Of a DNA stretch of 64,000 nt, positions 35,537 through 45,092 are shown piece after piece (position 1 is the first letter of the stretch; the number at the start of each line of letters is the position of its first letter). The notes under the pieces were generated by a model. It saw only the letters and a list, made by a program, of their open reading frames with translations. It did no database searches and was not told the origin of the DNA. The DNA is taken from contig JAKOGI010001183.1 of assembly GCA_029747015.1 (NCBI GenBank), positions 211,001 through 275,000 of the forward strand, read 5' to 3'. This stretch comes from Carnegiea gigantea. Its lineage: Eukaryota > Streptophyta > Magnoliopsida > Caryophyllales > Cactaceae. A program made the translations under genes and the position numbers.

Positions 35537-36965
35537 CTAATATTCACAACTAAACAAAAACAAAAAGAAAGAAAAGAAAAATAAAAAAGAAGGGGGGAAG
35601 AGAAGAGTGAGAATGATTATACCAGGTCGGGTACTAAATGTACCCGAACTATGCCATGACGACTTAAGGAGCATCAGCCACTCCTTGCCGCTCAAGATGC
35701 GAGTCGTCAGCTCGGATGCAGTCAAAGCTCTCAGGAGCTTATCATGCATGGCTGCATGTAGCTCGGAATGGTGTGAGTAAGGGAACACTGGTAAAGATGG
35801 AGCAAACAAAGTTAGTGCCCTCTTAAACTCACCAAATACCTGTAAGAAATCAGCAGAAAAATCAAATGTAATAGTCAACGCGATTTCTCCATGCATGCCC
35901 TCTAGGTACGGATGAGAAGGATCAAGGAGGGGGTCATACCCTCTAAAAGTACCTAGAGACTTACGGCAGGCAGCCTCATTCCCCTCAAGTATCACAAGAG
36001 GATCGATAAGCGACAAATCACAACACATAGGGGAATGGGAGGGTGGTGAACATGAATAGGAAGCATGGGATGTATCAAGAGAGGTGGGGGGTATATTATC
36101 AATAAAATCAGGACTAGTTGGCCCTGCAACCACAACATCCATGCATGAAGTCCCTGTGGGAGTCCCATAAAAAGTATGCACCTCAATAGAAACATTGTCG
36201 GACTCAGACCAAGTATCATCCTCCTCAACACTAGCGCTAACGCCAAAGGTCTCACCTACCTTGAACTCCGTCGACTGAGCTAAAGGGAAAGGTGTATCAG
36301 GAAAGGTCATGATAAGCGCAGTGTTGTCCCAAAGGGTATTAGGAAAGGATGAAGCAATAGTGAGTGAAGTGGTCAAGGGAGGGTCAAGTACGTCCTCTAG
36401 TCCGGACTGTAGAGGAGGAAAAGACGCACCATCATCACACAGATTGACATCAAGTCTAGGAGCACTAGAATTAGGGTCAGTCTCGGGTGATAGGTCATAC
36501 TCCCGCAGTTTATTAACAAACTCAGCAAACTCAACTTGTTGCTTATTCATTGTCTCTATCATATTGCTAAGTCTAGCAAAACCTTCATTAGAAATATGAT
36601 AGGGACAAGAAGTACTGGCGTGGTCAGAACAATGGCAAATTTCGCACACAGGAGGGGCATAATTATGGATACAAGGGGGTGGGGTACAAGAATCAGAACA
36701 ACTAGTTTCAAATTCATAAGTATCCCAAGCCAACCACTCAAGTAATTCCCAAACTTCATCAACATTTCGAGTATAGAAATCCCAATGCTCCAAAAGAGCA
36801 CGGGTCTCACAATTCACACCCTCATCAACAACATGCAATATTTCCCATTTCCCATTTCCCATATAAACATCCACAAGAAGCACATTGAGCAAGATAAGCA
36901 TGTAAACGATCCCAATAACGGTAAAATAGTTCTTGCTCACATTGGGGAAAATGGAAAATTGTCAT
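35537..36965 (-). pseudogene. Gag-like gene, unit 3 (7-bp expansion near the start)
   Basis: Homologous start at 36965, but near 36841-36861 a heptamer ATTTCCC is present three times instead of two, which throws the first ~37 residues out of frame. The rest, from GKWEILHVVDEGVNCETRALLEHW through the zinc knuckle CEICHCSDHASTSC to RALTASELTTRIL, is open to 35537. A product could arise only from another start (MSKNYFTVIG at 36940 reads through in the shifted frame). Confidence 0.8.
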
Positions 36966-37064
36966 TGAATTTTTTTTTTCTTTTGAAATTTTTTTTTTTT
37001 TGGATTTTTTTGAAAGGCCTAGCCTCGAATGCTAAAGTAAACCCCAATATCGAAAAACGCCAAC

Positions 37065-37082
37065 TCCCCGGCAACGACGCCA
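37065..37082 (-). other. Primer-binding site, unit 3
   Basis: Minus strand TGGCGTCGTTGCCGGGGA with the same C-to-T change as unit 1, six bases from LTR 4. Confidence 0.85.
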
Positions 37083-37088
37083 AAAACT

Positions 37089-38499
37089 TGTTGCAAGAAA
37101 AAGTTTTAATATTTATAAACCCCAAGTGCAAGGTGTATCGTTGAGTACTTGGGGTGTCGTCCGTAGGGAATTGTGTTTTCAACTACCAGAGCTAACTAAA
37201 GCGTCTCAAGTTAGGCAGGATCGAAGGGTGAAAAAGGGGGAACTAAACTACGTTATAAACACAGAAACAAACGACTTGGAGTTGTGATTTTATCAATGGA
37301 TGAACCAACTAACCAAGACGAGTCCTAACCTACCCAAACCACACTACGAACTAGAGATGGTCGGTTGCACCATCAAAGACCACCCAAGCCCTCTCTCAAA
37401 GGTCATGAGCTAGTCTAACTCGTGTAACCACCTACTTTCGTGGGGTTAGGCGAATTAGACCACAAAACTAGCAACCCCAGACCTAGCTCGATTCGGATAC
37501 TACTTTCGTGTCCCGAACTCGGCCATTCCCTCTCCCACACTAGCCAATTGACCTCACTTCTCAGCATAAGTCAATCGCCCAAAAATATGGATGAAAACCC
37601 TCTCAGGCATTTCATCGAACACTTGGCGGGCGTGAAGGAAAACTCTAAGTTCTAGGCATAGATTGGGTATGGTTAGGCCAATTACAAGATTAATTAGCCA
37701 TCCAGAGGCTAATTCCAATCCAAGCCAACACAATCTACCAACTAAACATCAAAAAACGAATGAAAACCTAAACTAACAAATAAGAACATGAACATGAAGA
37801 ACGAAACAAAGGCAATGAAATAAAACGAATCTAAACAGCCAAATAACATGAATTAACGACAAAAACTAAACATATAAACCAAACAAAGCAATTACAAGAA
37901 TTAAAACAACAAAATATAAATTAGAACAACGATGAAATAAAAAGAGAAAGAAGAGGGAAACTTATGCTTGAATTGATTGTAGAACTTGAAATCCATAAGC
38001 TTGAATCCCAAAATACCAACTACAATCCTAATCTAATTCTCCTATTTGGGGTTTTTATTGGATAAATCTAACCTAAACTAACCTAGAAAAGTAGAAGAGA
38101 GAGCCCCCAAACAAGGTTGAGAAAAGAGGATTAAATAGAAGACAAGGTGGACCGCGAAGAACCGGACGGAGACACGAGTGGCACGACCGTGCCAGTGGGC
38201 ACGGCCCGACCGTGCCATGGTGGCACGGCCGTGCCACGTGGCACGGTGTGGCCGTGCCGCATTGCTGGCCGGTTTTGCCCAGTTGGCTCCGTTTCCCGTC
38301 TTTTCGCCTGTTTTGATCCTTTTTCGCCCTTTTTCGCGGGATTTGCTTGATTCAATTTATTACCTGCAAGAATGAACAAAACAAGCAAAAATCTCAAAGA
38401 ATACTTAATAAAACAAGAAAAACTCTAAAGATTACGTTATTATACGAGCTAAGATTAGGTGAAAAGGGTACGTAAAATGCGACAAATTATCGCCTAACA
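37089..38499 (-). repeat. Array LTR 4 (outer 5' LTR in element orientation)
   Basis: The longest LTR. Its GGCACG/CGTGCC block (38171-38262) is expanded and arranged differently from LTRs 1-3. Followed by the TSD CAATA. Confidence 0.9.
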
Positions 38500-38504
38500 C
38501 AATA

Positions 38505-38713
38505 ATTACATACAACAATTTTAGGCTACAAACATTACATTGTTGTATGAACAAATCAACATTAACGTTGATTCCATCAAGAGAAAACTAGTATAAAAAA
38601 CACACCATAATCATTGCATCCCTTTTTACGATCATGTCTCTATCTCCATCAAACCCTCAATTGGTATATAAATAATCGGCTTCTTTGTATCAGACGAAAT
38701 ATGATCTTTAGAT
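38505..38713. other. Remaining internal sequence of copia-like element
   Basis: About 209 bp between the array and the right LTR of the host element. It should contain the primer-binding site of that element, but no clear tRNA complement was recognised next to the LTR. Confidence 0.5.
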
Positions 38714-39346
38714 TGTTAGTGTAAAAATTCAGTTTGATGGATAAAGATATTAGTTTATCACAGACAAACTCAATGTCAAATTAACTTATGCTTCCAGGCA
38801 GGTGTAAGTATACTTTTCCTAAAGACTCCATTCACCCCCGCATGCAAGATGACTGCCAGAATAGGTCTTTAGGATACAAAGAAGCCTTACCCATCTGCGT
38901 GTTACACTCACGTAGATAGGACCCAAAGTGTCCAAGACATTACAGAAATTCAAAGGATTATGGTGATAGTATAACTCTCTCGATCACGCCCGACAAAGGC
39001 ATTTTTAATAATGCCAAGATCATCCATATTTATAGATTTCATCATACCTCTTTATGAAAGGATAACACACTTTTATCAAACACCACTTTAAAAAGGGCAT
39101 GTCTCTTCGTAGATGCACCCTTTCATTGAAAGGTATAAGTTAGTTAATCATCCAAACTAACTTGTACCTCTTCATAAATAATTAATCAGATTAATTATTT
39201 ATCAAAAGGTGCTTTGCAATAATTAATTATCAAGATAACTAATTATCATTTAGGCATAATTCAAAAATATATTTCCATAACTATTTTTCTGGAAATCAAA
39301 ATCATTATCCTATTAAATTTCCATTTTTATGGAAATTACTCCAACA
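38714..39346 (-). repeat. LTR (5' in element orientation) of copia-like element
   Basis: Pairs with 20972-21599. Followed by the TSD TTCGA at 39347-39351. Confidence 0.9.
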
Positions 39347-39471
39347 TTCGAAGCCTTCTTATGCCTAATATTGCACGGATTTGGTGCTCAAGTAATGTGC
39401 CCTGTTGCATAACCTCTACACAATAAATAACCTACCTTGTTGCACAACCACTATACAATATTGCTGATTTA

Positions 39472-39857
39472 GGGTCTGCTCTTTTCGTGGGTCAATTGTA
39501 ATTTACCAATCTCAATCCACTTCAACCCACTTCAACTTATTTTAACCTACTTCAACCCACTTGAAAAAAAATACCAACTTCAACCCACTTCAACCTACCT
39601 CAACCCACTTCAACCCACTTCAGCCAACTTCAACCCACCCCTTCATAATTTTAATGATTTGTAAAGTATCATGTGAGATTTAATCATTCTTGCAACAAAA
39701 AGTTCACTATGTTACTTTTTTATAAAATATCGTACTTTGGAATTGTTTATTTTTGTATTTTTGTATTTTTTAGTTTTTTATTTTTAAATTTTTAAATTTT
39801 AAATTTTAAATTTTAAATTTTTAAATTTTTCGTATTTCATTATTTGTTTTTTTATTT

Positions 39858-39892
<35 letters not shown>

Positions 39893-40170
39893 ATTTTTTA
39901 TTTTTTGTATTTAATTGTTATTTTTTAATTTTTAATTTTTTAATTTAATTTTTTATTTTTTGTACTCAATTTTTATTTTGATTTATTTAATTTTTTAATT
40001 TTTTAATTTTAAATTTTTTGTTTTTTATTTTTTATTTTTATATTTCATTCTTCATTTTTTATTTTTTTATTTTTTATTTTTGTATTTTTGTATTTTTAAA
40101 TTTTTTGTATTTATTTTTAAATTTTTTATATTTTTAGTTTTATTCCAAACCAAAGCTATAGAAAATTCCA

Positions 40171-40202
<32 letters not shown>

Positions 40203-40730
40203 TAAAAAAATAAAAAATAAAAAATAAAAAATAAAAAATTTAAAAATAAAAAATAAAAAATAAAAAATAAAAAAATAAAAAATAAAAATAAGAAAAATAA
40301 AAAATAAAAAATAAAAAAATTAAATACGAAAAATTGAAAAATAAAAATGTGAAAATTAAAAATTTAAAAATTTAAAAGTAAAAAACTTAAAAATTAGAAA
40401 ATAAAAAATAGAAAAATAAAAATAAAAAATAAAAAATAAAAAATAAAAAATAGAAATAAAAAATAAGAAATAAAAAATAAAAAAGAATAAACAAAAATTG
40501 CACTAAATTTTGATAAGTTCATAAATTATCACACATTAATTACATTCTCATTATTTTAACCCACTTCAACCTACCACATAAAAAGTATACCAACTTCAAC
40601 TCACTTCAACTTATTTCAACCTATTTTAACCCACCTCAAAAAAAAAAATATCAACTTCAACCCACCTCAACCCACCTCAACCTACTTCACCCTTTTTACC
40701 CACCCAATTTACCCACGAAAAGAACAGCCC
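39472..40730. mobile_element. Fold-back Tourist-like (PIF/Harbinger-type) element
   Basis: Terminal inverted repeats are about 26-27 bp. The left begins GGGTCTGCTCTTTTCGTGGG and the right, read inward, begins GGGCTGTTCTTTTCGTGGG. The two differ by one indel and two substitutions. Flanks are TTA on both sides (39469-39471 and 40731-40733), the Tourist target site. Inside each end are repeated CAACTTCAACCCACTT motifs in the same orientation. The centre is a T-rich arm (TTTTTATTTTT repeats, ~39710-40140) followed by an A-rich arm (AAAAATAAAAA repeats, ~40165-40490) that can pair with it. No transposase is encoded. Confidence 0.75.
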
Positions 40731-40876
40731 TTAATTAGCGTTGGCTGGTATTTCTATGAGGGACATTCCCGTCCCCCTCCTTAGATATTGTTTAAACCAT
40801 CATGCACCTACCTTTCTGCTACTGTGACACACTCTGAAAGCATTGACAACATGTGAAGTTCCAAATAAACTCATCA

Positions 40877-40882
40877 TTTATT
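40877..40882 (-). terminator. Poly(A) signal of germin-like gene
   Basis: Minus strand AATAAA within AATGAAATAAATGATG, about 155 bases after the stop codon. Confidence 0.6.
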
Positions 40883-41036
40883 TCATTAGAACAACATTAC
40901 AACCATAGACAAAAGAACTATTAAATTATGTCATAAGATTTCAGCCTAAGATGATATCATTCGATTGTTGCACAAATATAATGAAACCCACATAAGCCTC
41001 TGAAGCAAATTGTAAGTGTGTCTGGTACTCGGTGCT

Positions 41037-41822
41037 TCAATTGGTGCTCATCCAGAATCGAGATTGAAGGTACTCGATCACTTTTTCATCAAGTTGGAAT
41101 GCCTTGCTGAGAACATCAATCGAGATTGGTGGTTGAGCTCCAAACACTGCATTGGCAATGGTAGCTGTACCGGGATTTTGACTGCTCAATCCAGCAATGG
41201 CTACAGCTGGGATTTTCCCAACATTGAATTGGAAGTGGATTAGACCCTGAGGGAACACAAAGACGTCGCCCTTATTAAGCACTTTAGCTAAGAACTTGTT
41301 TCCACCGCTTGGTAGGTTGGATGTTACAAAACCGACGTAGAGGGTTCCCTCAATGACTGTTAGGATCTCTGTCGCACGGGGATGTATGTGAGGAGGATTG
41401 AGGCCATATGGTGCATAATCGATCCTAGCAAGGGATATTCCAAGGGTGTTCAATCCCGGCAACTGTGTTGCACTAACTAACGAGACATTGAAGCCTAAAT
41501 TATTGTGGGTATTTCCCGGCTTGTCTAGGCCTCCACGGAAAAAATCTTCAGGTGTGACATCCATTGGATTCTTGCAGAACAAGCCATTCACAAACACTGC
41601 AAGGGGCAAGCAACATCCAAGTAAGTTATTGAACAAAAGCTCTGTGCACCACTATTATTTCCCCGAGAAAAATATATAGTGAATAGATAGAGTATTACAT
41701 GCATTGTTAGGATCATTTGTTCCAACACAGAAATCTTGCAGCTGGGTGGGATCTGTAGCATAGGCCACATAGAAAGCAAAGGCCAAAAGACCAACGACGA
41801 CAAGAATGTTAGGGGCTGACAT
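41037..41822 (-). CDS. Germin-like protein (two exons)
   Basis: Exon 1 is 41822-41699 and exon 2 is 41596-41037, with a 102-bp GT-AG intron. The 227-residue product fits the usual ~220 of germin-like proteins, secreted cupins that bind Mn and form oligomers in the cell wall. A hydrophobic signal peptide (residues 1-22, ending VAYA) precedes [10 protein letters not shown]. Cys32 and Cys49 form the conserved N-terminal pair. Germin box 1 ([11 protein letters not shown]) supplies His111, His113 and Glu118. Box 2 ([16 protein letters not shown]) supplies His152, so all four metal ligands are present. Asn78 (NVS) is a possible glycosylation site. All frames are intact and a TATA box and poly(A) signal are in place, so it is probably functional. 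Enzymatic activity (oxalate oxidase or superoxide dismutase) cannot be told from sequence alone. Confidence 0.95.
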
Positions 41823-41912
41823 CCTTCAATACTTGACAAAAATGTGCGCTGTGTAATTTGCTTAGAATTTCTGAAGGATCAGCTTTTGATGCTCAATGGC
41901 TTGGCGCTGAAG

Positions 41913-41922
41913 CCTTTTTATA
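41913..41922 (-). promoter_or_regulatory. TATA box of germin-like gene
   Basis: Minus strand TATAAAAAGG, about 90 bp upstream of the start codon, leaving a ~60-base leader if transcription starts ~30 bp downstream. Confidence 0.75.
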
Positions 41923-42879
41923 GTTGGAGATGCTAAGCTATTCAACTCAAGACTTGGTCATGGATTACCGGGTCTTATCAACTCTGTTTAATTTTATTTT
42001 ATGTACTAGGAGGCTACCTGAGGTGGTTGATTGGGAGATAGTGACTAATATAAGAATTATTTTGACCCTACCATTTGGCTCATTCCTAACATGCTGCTTC
42101 TTGCCTTGATCATCCTATCTTGCTTCTTCAACTCTCTTGGCCAAAATCAGAGGTGGCGGCTGGTGATAGGGGCACTTTGAATTTAAATATGGTTATATGG
42201 TTCAAGTCACGGTAGGAGAATTATTGCTAAAATTAAACTCGAAGATAGTGCAAGCTGATTTAGTTGTATTATCGGGCTAAAGTTACAATGCTGCATCATG
42301 GCAAGTATCTCTACATTGATGTCTTTAAGGCAACTTGATATACTTGGACTGATGATGCCAAATTTATTTTTGCTGTGTACTTGTTATTGGAATGAGATTA
42401 TGGTGATGCTTCATCAAAGGCAAAGGCAAAGTTTTTCCATGCAAGAAGCAACTTCTTGGGTAAACCTAAAAGGTGACGCTCCTTGTGGGTACACAACATT
42501 CTGCCCTAATTTTTTTTTTAATGGCTGCAGCTTAGTATTATTCTCGCTCATAACTTAATAAAAGTTACAATTATCTTTAAAAAAAATAAAATGAATCTAT
42601 GTTTTGCTGATTGATTGAGAGTGTTGCAAGCAATGAGCGTAGTGTAACCTTTAAAGGTCATATTATTAGCCATCAGTAATTGGACACAAAATTTGCACTA
42701 GCTAATATGACGTGGTGCAAATAGATTAAAAATATTACCATGAAAGTAGGAGGATTTTAATGATAAAATTAAAAAGAACTAATTACAATGTAATGGCGTA
42801 CTTTTTGCCGTAGCAAGTATATTTTTTCTATTAGCTATGTTGAAACCCTCCTATTTTCACATCTGTAGAGTTAAGACTG
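41923..42879. other. Upstream intergenic region of the germin-like gene
   Basis: No gene is supported. An 86-codon plus-strand frame at 42298-42558 has no recognisable domain. Three short pieces of this region (42310-42327, 42479-42492, 42687-42709) reappear in order at 42880-42937. Confidence 0.5.
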
Positions 42880-42972
42880 TCTACATTGATGTCTTTACAC
42901 TCCTTGTGGGTACGCAAAATTTGCACTAGCTAATATGGGCAGTCATATCTGTAGAGTTAAGACTGTCTACAT
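42880..42972. repeat. Patchwork filler made of nearby sequence
   Basis: 42880-42897 copies 42310-42327 (18 bp), 42900-42913 copies 42479-42492 (14 bp) and 42915-42937 copies 42687-42709 (23 bp), all direct and in the same order. 42947-42972 then repeats the adjacent 42861-42886 exactly (26 bp). This is the signature of templated insertion during double-strand break repair. Confidence 0.75.
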
Positions 42973-42973
42973 C

Positions 42974-43758
42974 TAGGGATGGCAGTAGGGCGGGGAATCT
43001 CCATCCGCCTGGGGCCCTCCCCGCGTTGGGAAAAATTCCTGTCCCCAATGGAGATAGGGACGAGGATGAGGACGAGATTCAATCCTCGAGCAGGGATGGG
43101 GCAGGGAGGGGTGAAATTTTACCCTGTCCCGATCCTCGCTTAGCTGCCCGAAGGAAAACCCTAGCCTCATCCCCGATTCCCGTCGTCGATTGGGGAAAAC
43201 AACTCATTCCGATCTCCTCCCTAATCTTTATAATTAAAATTACATATAAATCATTCGTTTATGAGATTACATGTAAATCGTTCGTTTATGAACTTATGAC
43301 TAAGGTTAAATAGGTAAATTTACTTGAAAAATTATAACTGTATAATCCCTATTTTCCATCTTATACTTTGGTTGGGTTGTGCTTGACTTCTTAGATTTTG
43401 GTTGGGTTATGTAATTTATGTATTGACATTAGACTTGTGTTGCATGCATGGACTAGTTAAACTTTAATTTGGGTTAGATTGTAAACTTTGATGACGTTTG
43501 TTAGACTCGTGCTATATGCAATGTACAAGAGCTTTGTGCAATTAATTAAGCTAAGTCTGCTAGACAACTTGGCTTTTCATCCATGATTTAACTTGGCTTT
43601 CCAAGATTCAATTAATTGAGTTCTCGCTTGGCACGGGGAGGGGGACGAAGTTTTTTCTTGCAGCAGGGAACGGGGCATGAACGGGGCTTGGGGGGCTGAG
43701 CGAGGACAAGGATGGAGAATATGCCCCCTGTCCCCAACCTGCTTCGTTGCCCTCCCTA
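42974..43758. mobile_element. hAT-like non-autonomous element with GC-rich end
   Basis: Ends are TAGGGATGGCA on the left and TAGGGAGGGCA read inward from the right. A perfect 8-bp TSD, TCTACATC, lies at 42966-42973 and 43759-43766. Both subterminal regions are rich in GGGGA/CCCC (for example GGGCGGGGAATC and CCCCTGTCCCC), while the centre is AT-rich. No transposase ORF. TIR and TSD fit hAT. Confidence 0.8.
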
Positions 43759-43945
43759 TCTACATCTGAATCTCCTTGTACCCCATAAAAAGATCCGCAT
43801 TGGGAGGAGTTGTTGTATTAGCCACATTGAACTAGCTAGAGATATGTGCCTATTGTTAAAGTGCGAGTATATTTACTTGCATATTGTCAAATTAGTAAGG
43901 GAAATATGTCTCCGAGAAAATTGATCAACTAACCTATATATCATG
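43556..43945. repeat. Local duplication, copy 1
   Basis: This segment covers the right third of the hAT-like element and ~190 bp of flank. It matches 44666-45092 in direct orientation, from CAACTTG...TTTCAT through TCCCCAACCTGCT, TCTACATCTGAATCTCC and GCCACATTGAACTAGCTAG to AACCTATATATCATG. A shorter repeat CTAGTTAAACTTTAATTTGG also recurs at 43452 and 43975. Confidence 0.75.
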
Positions 43946-44035
43946 GACTAGATAAACTTTAATTTGGGTTCAACTAGTTAAACTTTAATTTGGGTTATGT
44001 AATTTATGCATTGATAAATCCTTCATTTATGAACC

Positions 44036-44664
44036 TGCGCTGCTTGGAACTGGGTCCTAGAATTTGGGCTGTTTGGGACCGAGTCAGATTTCGAGTACCC
44101 AGTTCCTAAGTGATCTTTTTTTATTTTTCGCTCATTTTTCCCAAAGAAAATAGCGAGAAGGAGGGATTGAAGGAAGTTGAGAACTCATATATGAAGCCAA
44201 ATTCTAAAAACCCAAATTATATGGCCAAATTAGATACGCTTGAAATAAAAAGAAAAAGAGAGGAAAACTGTCAAAATAATATAAAAACAAATACCTAGTA
44301 AGCAACAAAGCTCATGAGTAGAAGAATCAAAGCTTTACAGAAGAAATCGATGATGGTTGGGATATACAAAGAGTAAGTCGGGGATAAATTGAAAGCAAAA
44401 AAACAATGGGTTAAACTGGGGTAATCGGGAGTTGAGTCTTAGCGCAAAAGAACATCACTTGAGGCATAAGGGTTTACTTTTTATATTTGTTATCAGAATT
44501 CTTTAAATTTTGACTGGGTACTAGGTATTGGGTCCGGGTCCGGTTCTAAAGTTTTAGGATTTGGTACCGAAATTTTGGAATCGGCCTCGAAATCGATCCA
44601 ACCCGCTAGACCCAAACTGATTTTGGATCCGAAATCAGGTACTCAATTTTTTCGACCACTCCTA
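44036..44664. mobile_element. Possible second hAT-like fragment between the duplicated copies
   Basis: The right edge reads inward TAGGAGTGGTCGAAAAAATT, typical of hAT-like termini. Inside it are GGGTCCGGGTCCGG and repeated TTGGGACCGAG/GATTTGGTACCGA motifs. A matching left end and TSD were not found, so it is probably truncated. Confidence 0.4.
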
Positions 44665-44665
44665 T

Positions 44666-45092
44666 CTGTTGAGCAACTTGACATTTCATCTAAGATCCAA
44701 TTTGTAATATAATTTTAACATAAAAGAGGAAAAAATTTTGCAATGAAAAAAATCTCCATTTGGGCCCTGCCAGGAATTATTCCCGCTAGGGATTGGGGGG
44801 GATTTTTTTCCTCGCAACAGGGAATGAGGCGGGGAGCTGGACAAGGATGGGACGGGCAATGTGTCCCACGTCCCCAACCTGCTCCTTCGCCATCCTTATC
44901 TACATCTGAATCTCCTCGTATCTACGAAAATGGGATCCACATTGGAAGTTATATTTGTTTTCTTAGCCACATTGAACTAGCTAGGGATATGTGTACCTAC
45001 TATTAAAGTATGCGTACATTTACTTACATACTGTCAAATTAGTAAGCGAAATATGTCTCCATGAAAATTAATCAAATAACCTATATATCATG
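44666..45092. repeat. Local duplication, copy 2
   Basis: Diverged direct copy of 43556-43945, including the right terminal motif region of the hAT-like element (CCATCCTTATCTACATCTG), but without a left end. It therefore arose by duplication and not by a second transposition. Confidence 0.75.

Larger units (their letters stand above)
23997..38499 (-). mobile_element. Tandem array of a gag-only (TR-GAG-like) LTR retrotransposon: four LTRs, three internal regions
   Basis: LTRs at 23997-25382 (1386 bp), 28369-29736 (1368), 32720-34092 (1373) and 37089-38499 (1411) alternate with internal regions of 2986, 2983 and 2996 bp. Neighbouring units share the LTR between them, and periods are 4372, 4351 and 4369 bp. 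One 5-bp TSD, CAATA, brackets the whole array (23992-23996 and 38500-38504), and no TSD occurs at the inner LTRs. Each internal region has, on the minus strand, a tRNA-Asp primer-binding site, a Gag-like ORF and a polypurine tract. No pol is present, matching the plant TR-GAG class of non-autonomous elements. Unequal recombination after one insertion, or insertion of a multimer, would explain the structure. Confidence 0.92.
20972..39346 (-). mobile_element. Copia-like non-coding LTR retrotransposon hosting the array
   Basis: LTRs at 20972-21599 (628 bp) and 38714-39346 (633 bp) share TGTTRGTGTAAAAATTC at one end and GGAAATTACTCCAACA at the other. A perfect 5-bp TSD, TTCGA, flanks the whole (20967-20971 and 39347-39351). 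A minus-strand polypurine tract (GGTGGGGAT) abuts the left LTR. Excluding the nested array, the internal region is only ~2.6 kb (21600-23991 and 38505-38713), with no recognisable gag or pol. It is a large-derivative, non-autonomous type. Assignment to copia rests on the LTR ends and TSD length and is tentative. Confidence 0.8.

Noticed and set aside
23997..38499. Interpretation as a satellite or a segmental duplication of host DNA
   Set aside because: Primer-binding sites, polypurine tracts, TG...CA ends and the single outer TSD identify retrotransposon units. Ordinary tandem duplication would not place the breakpoints exactly at LTR ends.
23997..38499. CRISPR-like regular repeat array
   Set aside because: Repeats are kilobases long with coding bodies; no short palindromic repeats and spacers, and the genome is eukaryotic.
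42298..42558. An 86-codon frame upstream of the germin-like gene
   Set aside because: No domain, no supporting splice or promoter context, and it overlaps sequence copied as filler.
43026..43313. A 95-codon Asp/Glu-rich frame in the hAT-like element
   Set aside because: Comes from the GGGGA/GACGAGGA-rich subterminal repeats of the element; not a transposase.
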